A stretch of DNA of 21,714 nucleotides from JARRON01 sp037383845 (GCA_037383845.1 JARRON010000045.1:1-21714), one strand, 5' to 3'. Counted from the first letter of the stretch, positions 1 to 7,454 are shown. The notes: generated by a model not told the origin, from the letters alone. Numbers and translations: made by a program.

Positions 1-1
1 G

Positions 2-622
2 CTGGTGCTGGTGGTGCGGTCTTTTGCCTACGAGCCGTTCCGGATCCCGTCCAGCTCCATGATGCCCACGCTGCGGGTGGGCGATTTCATTTTCGTGAGC
101 AAGTTCTCCTACGGGCTCCGACTCCCGGTGGTCAACTGGCAGATCATGGAGACCGGCGCACCCCGGCGAGGGGACGTGGCGGTCTTTCGGCTCCCGGCGG
201 AGCCCCACACGAACTACATCAAGCGCGTCATTGGTGTTCCCGGTGACGTGGTAACGGTCAGGAACAAGCAGGTTTTCATCAACGGCGAGCCCCTGCCGCT
301 GGAGCTGCTGGGCGAGACGGTCGAGCTGGAATGCGGAGGTTTCTGGTTCACCGCTTCCGTGGCGGAGGAAACCGTCGGCGATACGCGCCACCAGGTCTAT
401 CTCAGCGATCAGCAGGACCGTCCCAGCCCCTTCCTGGGCCGGGAAGTCCCGGAGGACCAGTACCTGGTGATGGGGGACAACCGGGACTGCAGCCGGGACG
501 GCCGGATCATCGGCTACATTCCGGAGAGCAACCTCGTGGGGCGGGCCGTACGGATCTGGATGAACTGGGACAGCGAGCTGGGGAGGCCACTGTGGCACCG
601 AATCGGCAACCGAATAGAATGA
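2..622 (+). CDS. lepB: Signal peptidase I (LepB), 5'-truncated by the window edge
   Basis: Membrane serine peptidase that removes signal peptides from exported preproteins on the periplasmic side. The reading frame is open to the left edge, so the N-terminal membrane segments are missing; only the catalytic domain is seen. The nucleophile serine lies in the SSSMMPTL box (codon at 56-58) and the general-base lysine in the NYIKRVIGVPGD box (codon at 221-223). Box E reads GDNRDCSRDGR, keeping the conserved Ser, Asp and Arg but with Cys where Asn is usual; another Cys lies in ELECGGFW, so a family-specific disulfide is possible (inference). The end, IWMNWD followed by a short tail, is typical of gammaproteobacterial LepB. 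It is followed after 35 nt by the DUF4845 gene and then rnc-era, the standard lepB context. Confidence 0.97.
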   Translation: MVLVVRSFAYEPFRIPSSSMMPTLRVGDFIFVSKFSYGLRLPVVNWQIMETGAPRRGDVAVFRLPAEPHTNYIKRVIGVPGDVVTVRNKQVFINGEPLPLELLGETVELECGGFWFTASVAEETVGDTRHQVYLSDQQDRPSPFLGREVPEDQYLVMGDNRDCSRDGRIIGYIPESNLVGRAVRIWMNWDSELGRPLWHRIGNRIE

Positions 623-657
623 GGTCGGCCCACTGCGGGCTGCACGGGGAAAACGGG

Positions 658-1020
658 ATGCGTAAACAGCGAGGCATGACGCTGATCGGGATGCTGTTCG
701 TCGCCGCCGTGGCGGGCATTTTCCTGCTGGCCGGGATACGGCTGGTGCCGATCTATCTCGAGTATCTGAAGGTGGAAACCACCCTCCGGGAGGTCAAGAA
801 GGACCTGGACGGCTCCAATGCCGGTCCGGGCCAGATCCGGCGGGCCATCGAGCGGCGCTTCGACATCGAGGCCGTGAGAGCTATCAGCCACCGCGACATC
901 GAGATCGAGCGCAGCGCCAACGGGTACCTGGTCACGGCGGACTACGAGGGACGGGCGCCGTTCCTCGGCAACGTCTACCTGGTGATGGATTTCGACAAGT
1001 CCGTCGAGGTCGTCCGGTGA
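658..1020 (+). CDS. DUF4845 domain membrane protein
   Basis: Small protein of 120 aa with one N-terminal membrane segment (about residues 8-28) and a soluble C-terminal domain. The N-terminus RGMTLIGMLF looks like a type IV prepilin cleavage and helix motif (basic-Gly followed by MTLI), but the Glu expected at mature position 5 is Gly. DUF4845 proteins are commonly encoded between lepB and rnc in Gammaproteobacteria; no function is established to my knowledge. The start at 658 was chosen because it gives the short basic N-terminus before the hydrophobic stretch; the ATG at 676 is an alternative. The stop codon overlaps the rnc GTG start (GTGA), implying translational coupling. Confidence 0.85.
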   Translation: MRKQRGMTLIGMLFVAAVAGIFLLAGIRLVPIYLEYLKVETTLREVKKDLDGSNAGPGQIRRAIERRFDIEAVRAISHRDIEIERSANGYLVTADYEGRAPFLGNVYLVMDFDKSVEVVR

Positions 1021-1694
1021 CACGGGCTGCCGGGTGGCTGGAGGGCGCCCTCGGCTACCGGTTCTCTGACACAGGCCTGCTGGAAAGGGCGCTTACCCAT
1101 CGCAGCGCCGGCGGAAGACACAACGAGCGCCTGGAGTATCTGGGAGACGCGGCCCTTGGATTCGTGGTGGCCGAGGCGCTTTACCGTTCCGTCCCCGAGG
1201 CGGACGAGGGGGACCTGAGCCGGCTCCGGGCCAGCCTGGTGAATCGTCCGGCCCTGGCCGTCATGGCGCGGGAGCTGGGCCTGCCCGACCGCCTCCGGCT
1301 TGGCTCCGGGGAGCTCAAAAGCGGCGGCTTCCGGCGGGAGTCCATCCTCGCAGACGCCCTGGAGGCTGTCCTCGGCGCCGTCTATCTGGACGGCGGCTTC
1401 TCCGCAGTTCGGCGCTGCGTGCTGGCCCTTTACGGCAAGCGCCTGGAGCAGCTGCCGGGTCCGGAAGCGCTCAAGGACGCCAAGACCCGCCTCCAGGAGG
1501 CGCTGCAGGCCGAGGGACGGTCGCTGCCCTCCTACGAGGTCGAGGCCGTCGAGGGCGAGGCCCACCGGCGGCGGTTCACGGTCGCCTGCCGGGTAGAGGG
1601 GGAAGAGTCCCCGGCCATCGGCCGAGGCCGCAGCCGCCGGGCGGCAGAACAGTCCGCGGCCTCGGACATGCTGGAGCGGCTGTCCGGTGAATGA
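1017..1694 (+). CDS. rnc: Ribonuclease III
   Basis: Double-strand-specific endoribonuclease that processes rRNA precursors and structured mRNAs. The 225-aa product matches the usual length. The family signature NERLEYLGDAAL is at residues 36-47, and the second acidic cluster, LADALEAVLGAVYLDGG, carries D113 and E116; E37, E40, D44, D113 and E116 correspond to the metal-binding carboxylates of the family. A double-stranded RNA-binding domain fills about residues 155-223 (KTRLQEALQ at its start, RRAAEQSAA near its end). The GTG start overlaps the upstream stop as GTGA, and the 3' end overlaps era by 8 nt, as in the conserved rnc-era operon. Confidence 0.97.
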   Translation: MTRAAGWLEGALGYRFSDTGLLERALTHRSAGGRHNERLEYLGDAALGFVVAEALYRSVPEADEGDLSRLRASLVNRPALAVMARELGLPDRLRLGSGELKSGGFRRESILADALEAVLGAVYLDGGFSAVRRCVLALYGKRLEQLPGPEALKDAKTRLQEALQAEGRSLPSYEVEAVEGEAHRRRFTVACRVEGEESPAIGRGRSRRAAEQSAASDMLERLSGE

Positions 1695-2589
1695 GGCGGG
1701 TCACCGCTGCGGCTACGTGGCCGTGGTAGGCCGCCCCAACGTGGGCAAGTCCACCCTGGTCAACGCCCTGGTGGGTGCCAAGGTCAGCATCGTCAGCCGC
1801 CGGGCCCAGACGACCCGGCATCGCATCACCGGTGTGGCCAGCACGGCGGATGCCCAGCTTCTGTTTCTTGATACGCCGGGGCTGCACTCCGGTCGCTCCC
1901 GGGCCCTGAACCGGGCCATGAACCGCGCTGCGGTCTCCGCCCTCGCCGACGCGGACGTGGTGGCGATTGTGGTGGAGGCGGGGCGCTGGGGCGACGGGGA
2001 CGACCAGGTCCTGGAGGCCGCGGTGACCGCAGGCCGGCCCCTTGTGCTGGTGGTCAACAAGGTGGACCGGGTATGGCCCCGGGACCGGCTGCTGCCTTAT
2101 ATCGCGGACGTCTCCGGCAAGGCGGACTTCCGCGAGATCATTCCGGTCTCGGCCACCGGCGGGGACAACCTTGACCGCTTGCGGGACGTGCTGGCACGGG
2201 CCATGCCGGAAGGTCCGCCCCTGTTTCCGCCCGAGCAGATCAGCGACCGGGACGAGGCGTTCCACGCCGCCGAGATCATCCGCGAAAAGCTCATGCGGCG
2301 CCTGCACGAGGAACTGCCGTACGGCCTCACCGTCGAAGTAGACCGGCTCCAGCGGGACGCAGAGGGACGGATCGCCATCGACGCGGTGGTCTGGGTCGAG
2401 AAGGAGCGGCACAAGGCCATCGTCATCGGCGCCCGGGGCGAAATGCTGAAGAACGTCGGCAGGGCCGCCCGCCTGGAACTGAAGGAGCGATTCGGGGCGC
2501 CCGTGCATCTGACGCTGTGGGTCAAGGTGCGGGAGGGCTGGGCCGACAGCGAGGCGGACCTGAAGCGTTTCGGCTACTACAGCGAATGA
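1687..2589 (+). CDS. era: GTPase Era
   Basis: Essential GTPase that binds the 3' end of 16S rRNA and helps 30S subunit assembly. All G motifs are present in the 300-aa product: G1 GRPNVGKS (15-22), the G2 region around TTRHRITG (42-49), G3 DTPG (62-65), G4 NKVD (124-127) and G5 SAT (155-157). A C-terminal KH domain contains the loop GARGEMLKNVG (248-258) and ends with the typical LKRFGY. The GTG start was preferred because the ORF then begins just before the G domain and overlaps rnc by 8 nt. The stop overlaps the recO start as ATGA. Confidence 0.97.
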   Translation: MNEAGHRCGYVAVVGRPNVGKSTLVNALVGAKVSIVSRRAQTTRHRITGVASTADAQLLFLDTPGLHSGRSRALNRAMNRAAVSALADADVVAIVVEAGRWGDGDDQVLEAAVTAGRPLVLVVNKVDRVWPRDRLLPYIADVSGKADFREIIPVSATGGDNLDRLRDVLARAMPEGPPLFPPEQISDRDEAFHAAEIIREKLMRRLHEELPYGLTVEVDRLQRDAEGRIAIDAVVWVEKERHKAIVIGARGEMLKNVGRAARLELKERFGAPVHLTLWVKVREGWADSEADLKRFGYYSE

Positions 2590-3299
2590 GTGCCGGAGGG
2601 CGGACGGAGCTGGAGCCGGGGTTCGTGCTCCACCGAAGGCCGTTCCGGGACACAAGCCTCGTCGTGGAAGTGTTCACCCGGCACCACGGCCGGGTGGGCC
2701 TGGTGGCGAGGTCCGCCCGGGGCCCGCGCAGCCGGTTCCGGGGAGTGCTTCAGCCCTTTGCGCTCCTGCTGCTGTCCTGGCGGATCCGGGGCGAGCTGGG
2801 CACCCTGACCGGAGTCGAGCCTGCCGGTCCGCCGCCCCCGCCGGCGGCGGGCACAAGACTGCTGTCCATGTTCTACGTGAACGAGCTGGTGCTGAGGCTC
2901 ACCCAGCGGCAGGACCCCCACGCCGAGCTGTACGACGCCTACGGGGACGTGCTGGCTCGGCTCGGCCGCGAGCCGGCACCGGCACCGGCGCTGAGGGTCT
3001 TCGAAAAGCGCCTGCTGGAGTCCCTGGGTTACGGCGTGGACCTCGCCGTGGACGCCAGCGGCCGGCCCGTGGAAGCGACGAAAACCTACCGTTTCGATCC
3101 CGAGGCGGGCGTGTTTGCGTGCGATCCCGGCACCGCCGGCGCCCTCTCCGGCGGCTCCCTGCTGGCGCTGGCGAGGGAAGCTCCCGAGAGTCCCGGGGAG
3201 CTGGCGGACGCCCTGCGCCTGACGCGGACGGCCCTGGATGCCCAGCTGGGCGACAAGGGGCTGAAGACCCGGGAGCTGCTGGCCCGGCTTCGGCGCTGA
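2586..3299 (+). CDS. recO: DNA repair protein RecO
   Basis: Recombination mediator that works with RecR to load RecA on SSB-coated single-stranded DNA. The 237-aa protein has an N-terminal OB fold (FVLHRRPFRDTSLVVEVFTRHHGRVG region, about residues 13-80) and the helical C-terminal part with ERF-type stretches such as FYVNELVLRLTQRQDPHAELYDAY and LRVFEKRLLESLGYG. The zinc-finger cysteines of Gram-positive RecO are absent, as expected for proteobacteria. The start ATG overlaps the era stop (ATGA); the reading frame extends 69 nt further upstream into era, but that part encodes no RecO sequence. It sits between era and pdxJ as in many Gammaproteobacteria. Confidence 0.94.
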   Translation: MSAGGRTELEPGFVLHRRPFRDTSLVVEVFTRHHGRVGLVARSARGPRSRFRGVLQPFALLLLSWRIRGELGTLTGVEPAGPPPPPAAGTRLLSMFYVNELVLRLTQRQDPHAELYDAYGDVLARLGREPAPAPALRVFEKRLLESLGYGVDLAVDASGRPVEATKTYRFDPEAGVFACDPGTAGALSGGSLLALAREAPESPGELADALRLTRTALDAQLGDKGLKTRELLARLRR

Positions 3300-3311
3300 G
3301 GGGCCGCGGTC

Positions 3312-3320
3312 TGGCAAAAT
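3312..3320 (+). promoter_or_regulatory. Possible extended -10 promoter upstream of pdxJ
   Basis: The only gap larger than a few bases in the recO-acpS part of the chain (48 nt) contains TGGCAAAAT, which fits an extended -10 element (TGn then CAAAAT, four of six matches to TATAAT). There is no convincing -35. It would start a transcript about 7 nt downstream, ahead of the strong GGAGG ribosome site of pdxJ. Support is sequence resemblance only. Confidence 0.25.
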
Positions 3321-3347
3321 GGTGCCCTCGAAGGCCGGGAGGACACC

Positions 3348-4014
3348 ATGAAGGACAGCATCGCCCTGGGCGTGAACATCGATCACGTCGCCACCATCCG
3401 CCAGGCGCGCCGGACCCGCTACCCTGACCCGGTGTACGCGGCCCTGATGGCGGAGCAGGCCGGGGCAGACTGCATCACCCTGCATCTCCGGGAAGACCGG
3501 GGCCGTCACCGACGAGATGCTGGCCATCGCCACGGAGATCGCGCCAAGGGACTGCTGCCTTGTCCCGGAACGCCGGGAGGAACTCACCACCGAGGGCGGG
3601 CTGGACGTTGCCGGCCAGCCGGAGCGGATCGCCGGGGCGGTCAAGCACCTCACCGGCGCCGGCATCCGGGTTTCCCTCTTCGTGGACCCGGAGCCCGGGC
3701 AGCTGGAGGCCGCCCGGGACGTGGGGGCGGAAGTAGTGGAACTGCACACCGGGGCCTACGCCGCCGCTGCCGGGACCCGTCAGGAACAGGAGCTGGAACG
3801 TGTCCGCACCGCTGCCCGGGCCGGCTCGGCCCTGGGCCTGACGATCCACGCGGGACACGGCCTGAACTATCACAACGTCCAGCCGGTGGCACGGATTCGG
3901 GAAGTCCGGGAGCTCAACATCGGTCATGCCATCGTGGCCAGGGCTATCTTCGACGGCCTCTCCACGGCGGTCATCGAGATGAAACGGCTGATCACGGAAG
4001 CGCGACTGCGGTGA
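3348..4014 (+). pseudogene. pdxJ: Pyridoxine 5'-phosphate synthase PdxJ, disrupted by an internal deletion and frameshift
   Basis: PdxJ condenses 1-deoxyxylulose 5-phosphate with 3-amino-2-oxopropyl phosphate to make pyridoxine 5'-phosphate (vitamin B6). The start is well supported by GGAGG five bases before the ATG. Codons to 3500 give a normal N-terminus (LGVNIDHVATIRQARRTRYPDP ... LHLREDR, split here for length). From 3502 a different frame gives normal PdxJ from AVTDEMLAIA through TTEGGLDVAGQ, VELHTG, HAGHGLNYHNV and ELNIGHAI to the end. Against the E. coli protein as I remember it, about 23 residues between REDR and AVTDEM are replaced by one base, a net loss of about 68 nt. The missing stretch holds the conserved RHI and NLEM segments, including active-site His and Glu. 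The two parts plus 23 residues sum to about 244 aa, the family length. This could be a true mutation or an assembly error. Confidence 0.88.
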
Positions 4015-4400
4015 TCTACGGCATAGGCACCGACATCGTCCGCATGGAGCGGGTGGAGAGGACGCTGTCCCGTTTCGGAGAACATTTCGTCAGCCGCCTG
4101 CTGCTGCCCCGGGAGGAGGAGCAGTACCGCAGGCACCGGCGAAAGGCCCGCTTCCTGGCCATGCGGTTCGCGGGCAAGGAGGCCGTGGTGAAAGCCCTGG
4201 GCACAGGCTTCTCCAACGGCATGTGGATTCGGGACGTGGGTATCGTCCAGGACGCCCTGGGCAAGCCCGAAGTCGTGTATTCGGCCCGGGGCGAGGCCCT
4301 GTGCCGCCGGCTGGGCGTGGGCGCCGGGCACATCAGCCTCACCGACGAGGCGGGGCTGGTCGTGGCCGTGGCGGTTCTGCTGAAGAGGGAAAGTCCTTGA
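4011..4400 (+). CDS. acpS: Holo-[acyl-carrier-protein] synthase
   Basis: Transfers the 4'-phosphopantetheine arm of coenzyme A to a serine of acyl carrier protein, activating it for fatty acid synthesis. The 129-aa product has the family motifs IYGIGTDIV (metal-binding Asp at residue 8) and FAGKEAVVKALGTG (53-66, with Glu57 and Lys61), and ends HISLTDEAGLVVAVAVL as usual. The GTG start overlaps the pdxJ stop as GTGA. Because of the pdxJ frameshift, the shifted pdxJ frame now runs without a stop into this gene, so a fused 350-aa product is possible in addition to normal AcpS. The downstream exonuclease gene overlaps the acpS stop as TTGA. Confidence 0.95.
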   Translation: MIYGIGTDIVRMERVERTLSRFGEHFVSRLLLPREEEQYRRHRRKARFLAMRFAGKEAVVKALGTGFSNGMWIRDVGIVQDALGKPEVVYSARGEALCRRLGVGAGHISLTDEAGLVVAVAVLLKRESP

Positions 4401-5170
4401 ACACGCTCGTCTTCGACATCGAGACGGTGCCAGACACCGAGTTCGGCCGGCGCTACCTGGACCTGGAGGGCCTGGACGACGCGGACGTGGCCCAGGCGAT
4501 GATGGCGCGCCGTCGCGAGATCACCGGCAGCGATTTTCTGCCGCTGCATCAACACCGGGTCGTGGCCATCTCCTGTGCCCTGCGGACCCGGGACAGCTTC
4601 AACCTCTGGACCCTGGGTACGGCCGAGTCAGGGGAGGGTGAACTGGTCGCCCGCTTCTTCGAGGGCATCGAGCGGTATTCCCCGGATCTGGTGTCGTGGA
4701 ACGGCTCCGGCTTCGACCTTCCGGTGCTTCACTACCGGGGCCTCAGGCATGACGTGGCAGCCCCGCGTTACTGGGAAGTGGGAGACGAAGAGCGGGAGTT
4801 TCGCTACAACAACTACCTGGGGCGGTTCCACTGGCGCCATATCGACCTCATGGACGTTCTGGCCGGCTATCAGTTCCGGGCGGCGGCCCGGCTGGACGAG
4901 GTGGCCGTGCTTCTCGGCTACCCGGGCAAACTCGGGATGAGCGGCGCCGATGTCTGGGATGCATTCCAGGACGGCCGGCTGGAGGCTATCCGGGACTACT
5001 GCGAGTCCGACGTGCTGAACACCTGGCTGGTGTACCTGCGTTTTCAGAAGATGCGGGGCCGGCTCACCGCGGCGGAGCATGCCGCAGAAGAAGAGCGGGT
5101 CGCGAAATTCCTCGCCGATGGGGACAAGGCGCACCTGGCGGAATTCCTGCAGGCCTGGAGGCCAGGGTGA
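4397..5170 (+). CDS. PolB-like DEDDy 3'-5' exonuclease
   Basis: Stand-alone exonuclease domain of the DnaQ/RNase H-like fold, related to the proofreading domain of family B DNA polymerases. In the 257-aa product the acidic motifs are clear: Exo I FDIET (D7, E9), Exo II WNGSGFDLP (D107), and Exo III YCESD (Y201 and D205), which makes it DEDDy type. No polymerase domain follows. The C-terminus after about 215 is a helical, charged tail. The start is a TTG overlapping the acpS stop (TTGA), picked because it puts Exo I at the very N-terminus as in relatives. Its position between acpS and rlmD suggests a nucleic-acid maintenance or RNA role, but the substrate is unknown. Confidence 0.9.
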   Translation: MNTLVFDIETVPDTEFGRRYLDLEGLDDADVAQAMMARRREITGSDFLPLHQHRVVAISCALRTRDSFNLWTLGTAESGEGELVARFFEGIERYSPDLVSWNGSGFDLPVLHYRGLRHDVAAPRYWEVGDEEREFRYNNYLGRFHWRHIDLMDVLAGYQFRAAARLDEVAVLLGYPGKLGMSGADVWDAFQDGRLEAIRDYCESDVLNTWLVYLRFQKMRGRLTAAEHAAEEERVAKFLADGDKAHLAEFLQAWRPG

Positions 5171-6474
5171 GGCGTCGGCCCGAGCCGCTGCCTTTCGAGG
5201 CAGGGATCACAGACCTTGCCCAGGACGGCCGGGGCGTCGCCCGGCGGGAGGGCAAGACGGTGTTCGTCGACGATGCTCTGCCCGGGGAGCGGGTGCGGGC
5301 CAGCATCGTCAGGCGCCGGCGAAGCCACGACGAGGCCCGCCTGGATGAGGTCCTGACGGCCTCGCCGGATCGGGTAGAGCCCCGCTGTCCCCATTTCGGA
5401 AACTGCGGCGGTTGCAGCCTCCAGCACCTGGCGCCGGCGGCCCAGCTGTCGGCCAAGGAATCCAGCCTGTTCGAGGCGTTGGAGCGGATCGGCGGGGTGA
5501 CGCCGGACACCCGTTTTGCCCCGCTGTCGGGGCCGGCATGGGCATACCGGCGACGGGCCCGCCTCGGGGTGCGCCTGGTGGAGAAGAAGGGCCGTGTGCT
5601 GGTGGGCTTCCGGGAGCGGCATACGTCCTGGCTGGCCGACATGGACAGCTGCGAGGTCCTGGCCGGGGGCGTGGGGCGCATGCTGATGCCCCTGTCGGAA
5701 CTCATCGGCGGCCTGAGCGTGGCCCGGCGCATTCCGCAGGTGGAGGTGGCCGTGGGCGAGGACCGGACGGCCATGGTGTTTCGCGTACTGGATCCGCTCA
5801 CCCCCGAGGATGCGGTCAGGCTGGCCCGGTTCGGCGCCGACCAGGGCGTCGAGGTCTGGCTGCAGACCGGCGGGCCCGACACCGTGCGGCCCCTGGAGGG
5901 CGAGCCTGCGCCGCTCCACTATCGGCTGCCGGGGTTCGACGTGGACATCGCCTTTCTGCCCACGGACTTCGTCCAGGTGAATGCGGCCATGAACCAGGCG
6001 GCGGTCGCCCGGGCCGTGGAGCTGCTGGACGGGGAAGGGCAGCGCGTGCTGGATCTCTTTTCCGGGCTGGGTAATTTCAGCCTGGCGCTGGCCCGGCGCG
6101 GCGCTGCGATCACCGGGGTGGAGGGGGAAGCGCGGCTCGTGGACCGGGCCCGGGGGAACGCCCAGCGCAATGGCCTGGAGGTGGATTACCACGTGGCCAA
6201 CCTGTTCGAGGACTTCAGCGGATTACCCTGGGCGAGGGCCGGCTGCGACCGGCTCCTGCTTGATCCGCCCCGGGCCGGCGCCCAGGCCGTGGCCGAGTCG
6301 GTGGACGTCCTGGGGCCGCAGCGCGTGGTCTACGTCTCCTGCCATCCCGGCACCCTGGCGCGGGATGCGGGTATTCTCGGCGGCCACGGGTATCGCTGCA
6401 CGGGCGCCGGCGTCATGGACATGTTTCCCCATACCACCCACGTCGAATCCATCGCGGTCTTCGACAGGAGCTAG
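5167..6474 (+). CDS. rlmD: 23S rRNA (uracil-1939-C5) methyltransferase RlmD
   Basis: SAM-dependent enzyme that methylates U1939 of 23S rRNA. The 435-aa protein has an N-terminal TRAM domain (residues about 8-66), then the iron-sulfur cysteines C74, C80 and C83 (CPHFGNCGGC) with C162 as the fourth ligand. The methyltransferase domain contains DLFSGLGNFSL (296-306), LLLDPPRAGA and the catalytic cysteine C392 in YVSCHPGTLARD; the general-base Glu is likely that in HVESIAVF near the end. The cysteine spacing fits RlmD rather than the related RlmC or TrmA. The GTG start overlaps the exonuclease stop (GTGA). A GGAG within its last codons serves the next gene. Confidence 0.96.
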   Translation: MRRRPEPLPFEAGITDLAQDGRGVARREGKTVFVDDALPGERVRASIVRRRRSHDEARLDEVLTASPDRVEPRCPHFGNCGGCSLQHLAPAAQLSAKESSLFEALERIGGVTPDTRFAPLSGPAWAYRRRARLGVRLVEKKGRVLVGFRERHTSWLADMDSCEVLAGGVGRMLMPLSELIGGLSVARRIPQVEVAVGEDRTAMVFRVLDPLTPEDAVRLARFGADQGVEVWLQTGGPDTVRPLEGEPAPLHYRLPGFDVDIAFLPTDFVQVNAAMNQAAVARAVELLDGEGQRVLDLFSGLGNFSLALARRGAAITGVEGEARLVDRARGNAQRNGLEVDYHVANLFEDFSGLPWARAGCDRLLLDPPRAGAQAVAESVDVLGPQRVVYVSCHPGTLARDAGILGGHGYRCTGAGVMDMFPHTTHVESIAVFDRS

Positions 6475-6478
6475 GACC

Positions 6479-6958
6479 ATGGGCGTGGAAATCGAGCGCA
6501 AGTTCCTGGTGGCCTCGGACCAGTGGCGGGACTCCGTCGTTCGTTCCGAGCCCATGAGCCAGGCCTACCTGGCCAGTCACGACGGCTGCTCCATCCGGGT
6601 CCGGCTGGCCGGCGATACGGCGCATTTGAACATCAAGGGCCGGACCATCGGCGCCCGGCGGCTGGAGTTCGCGTACCCGATCCCGGTGACGGACGCCGAG
6701 GCCATGCTCGAAGGGCTGGGAGGTCCGCGGGTTGCCAAGACCCGCCACTATATCCCCGCCGGGGACCTCACCTGGGAAGTGGATGAGTTCGCCGGCGACA
6801 ATTCCGGACTTGTGGTGGCGGAGATCGAGCTTCCCGACGAAGATGCGTCCTTTCCCCGGCCCGCCTGGCTGGGCGAGGAGGTCACCGGGGACGAGCGTTA
6901 CTACAACATGGCCCTGGCGCAGCGGCCATACCGGCACTGGAGCCATGGGCGGGGCTGA
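6479..6958 (+). CDS. CYTH domain phosphohydrolase (putative inorganic triphosphatase)
   Basis: Single-domain CYTH protein of 159 aa. The hallmark EIERK motif (E4, E6, K8) begins at the N-terminus, and further tunnel residues are visible: R40 and R42 (SIRVRL), K53 (LNIKG), E63, K87 and R89 (KTRHY), E100 and D102 (WEVDEF), E115 and E117 (AEIEL). One usual acidic position is Ala (EFAYPIP in place of EFEYxIP). Short bacterial CYTH enzymes that have been studied, such as the one from Nitrosomonas, hydrolyse tripolyphosphate; the substrate here is inferred. It lies 4 nt after rlmD with AGGAG upstream and overlaps the following YkuD gene by 14 nt. Confidence 0.9.
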   Translation: MGVEIERKFLVASDQWRDSVVRSEPMSQAYLASHDGCSIRVRLAGDTAHLNIKGRTIGARRLEFAYPIPVTDAEAMLEGLGGPRVAKTRHYIPAGDLTWEVDEFAGDNSGLVVAEIELPDEDASFPRPAWLGEEVTGDERYYNMALAQRPYRHWSHGRG

Positions 6959-7454
6959 TCGCATCGAGGTGGACCTGGCTCAGCAGCGGCTGGTGCTGCA
7001 CCGGGCCGGCCGCCCGCCCCTGGAGTATCCCGTCTCTACCGGGGCCGCCGGTGCCGGGGAGCAGGAAGGCTCCGGCGGCACGCCCCGGGGTCGCCACGTG
7101 ATCCGCGCCAAGATCGGCGCCGGCCTGCCGCCGGGAACCGTGTTCGTCGGCCGGCGGCCCACGGGGGAGGTCTGGTCGCCCGCCCTGGCCGCCTCGGCGC
7201 CGGGACGGGACTGGATCCTGAGCCGGGTGCTTTGGCTGAGCGGCCTGGAGCCGGGGAGGAACCGGCTCGGCGAAGTCGATACCATGCGGCGCTATATCTA
7301 CATCCACGGGACGCCGGAGGAGGCATCCCTCGGTCAGCCCGTTTCTCACGGCTGCATTCGTATGAGTAACGCCGACGTCATCGATCTGTTCGACCGGGTG
7401 TCCCCCGGGGACGAGGTCCTGATCCACGAAGGTCCCCGAAAGAGGTCCGCGTGA
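6945..7454 (+). CDS. YkuD-fold L,D-transpeptidase / L,D-carboxypeptidase without export signal
   Basis: The 169-aa protein is a bare YkuD catalytic domain. The active site is IHGTPEE (H121) and SHGCIRMSNADV (H135, C137, R139), with the usual upstream STG and TPRGRH elements. No signal peptide, lipobox or membrane segment precedes the domain: the hydrophilic N-terminus enters the first beta strand at once, and the frame upstream only reads through the CYTH gene. It overlaps CYTH by 14 nt and nagZ by 4 nt (GTGA). Most YkuD proteins are periplasmic cross-linking enzymes, but cytosolic members that trim tetrapeptides during murein recycling are known in Acinetobacter. With NagZ next door, a cytosolic L,D-carboxypeptidase role is my preferred inference. 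Confidence 0.88.
   Translation: MGGADRIEVDLAQQRLVLHRAGRPPLEYPVSTGAAGAGEQEGSGGTPRGRHVIRAKIGAGLPPGTVFVGRRPTGEVWSPALAASAPGRDWILSRVLWLSGLEPGRNRLGEVDTMRRYIYIHGTPEEASLGQPVSHGCIRMSNADVIDLFDRVSPGDEVLIHEGPRKRSA

Noticed and set aside
3348..4400. One intact 350-aa gene in place of pdxJ and acpS
   Set aside because: The middle third is out-of-frame PdxJ (Arg/Gly/His-rich, no fold), while true PdxJ sequence continues in the other frame; a frameshifted pdxJ followed by acpS explains it better.
5044..6192. A 382-codon open frame on the - strand across the exonuclease and rlmD genes
   Set aside because: Antisense to the clearly real, motif-complete rlmD; composition is typical of a high-GC shadow frame and no family is recognisable.
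6479..7454. CYTH plus YkuD genes as a nucleotide-signalling (CD-NTase-like) system
   Set aside because: CYTH here is the short triphosphatase type, YkuD is a cysteine transpeptidase fold, and there is no effector; the overlap fits general gene packing.
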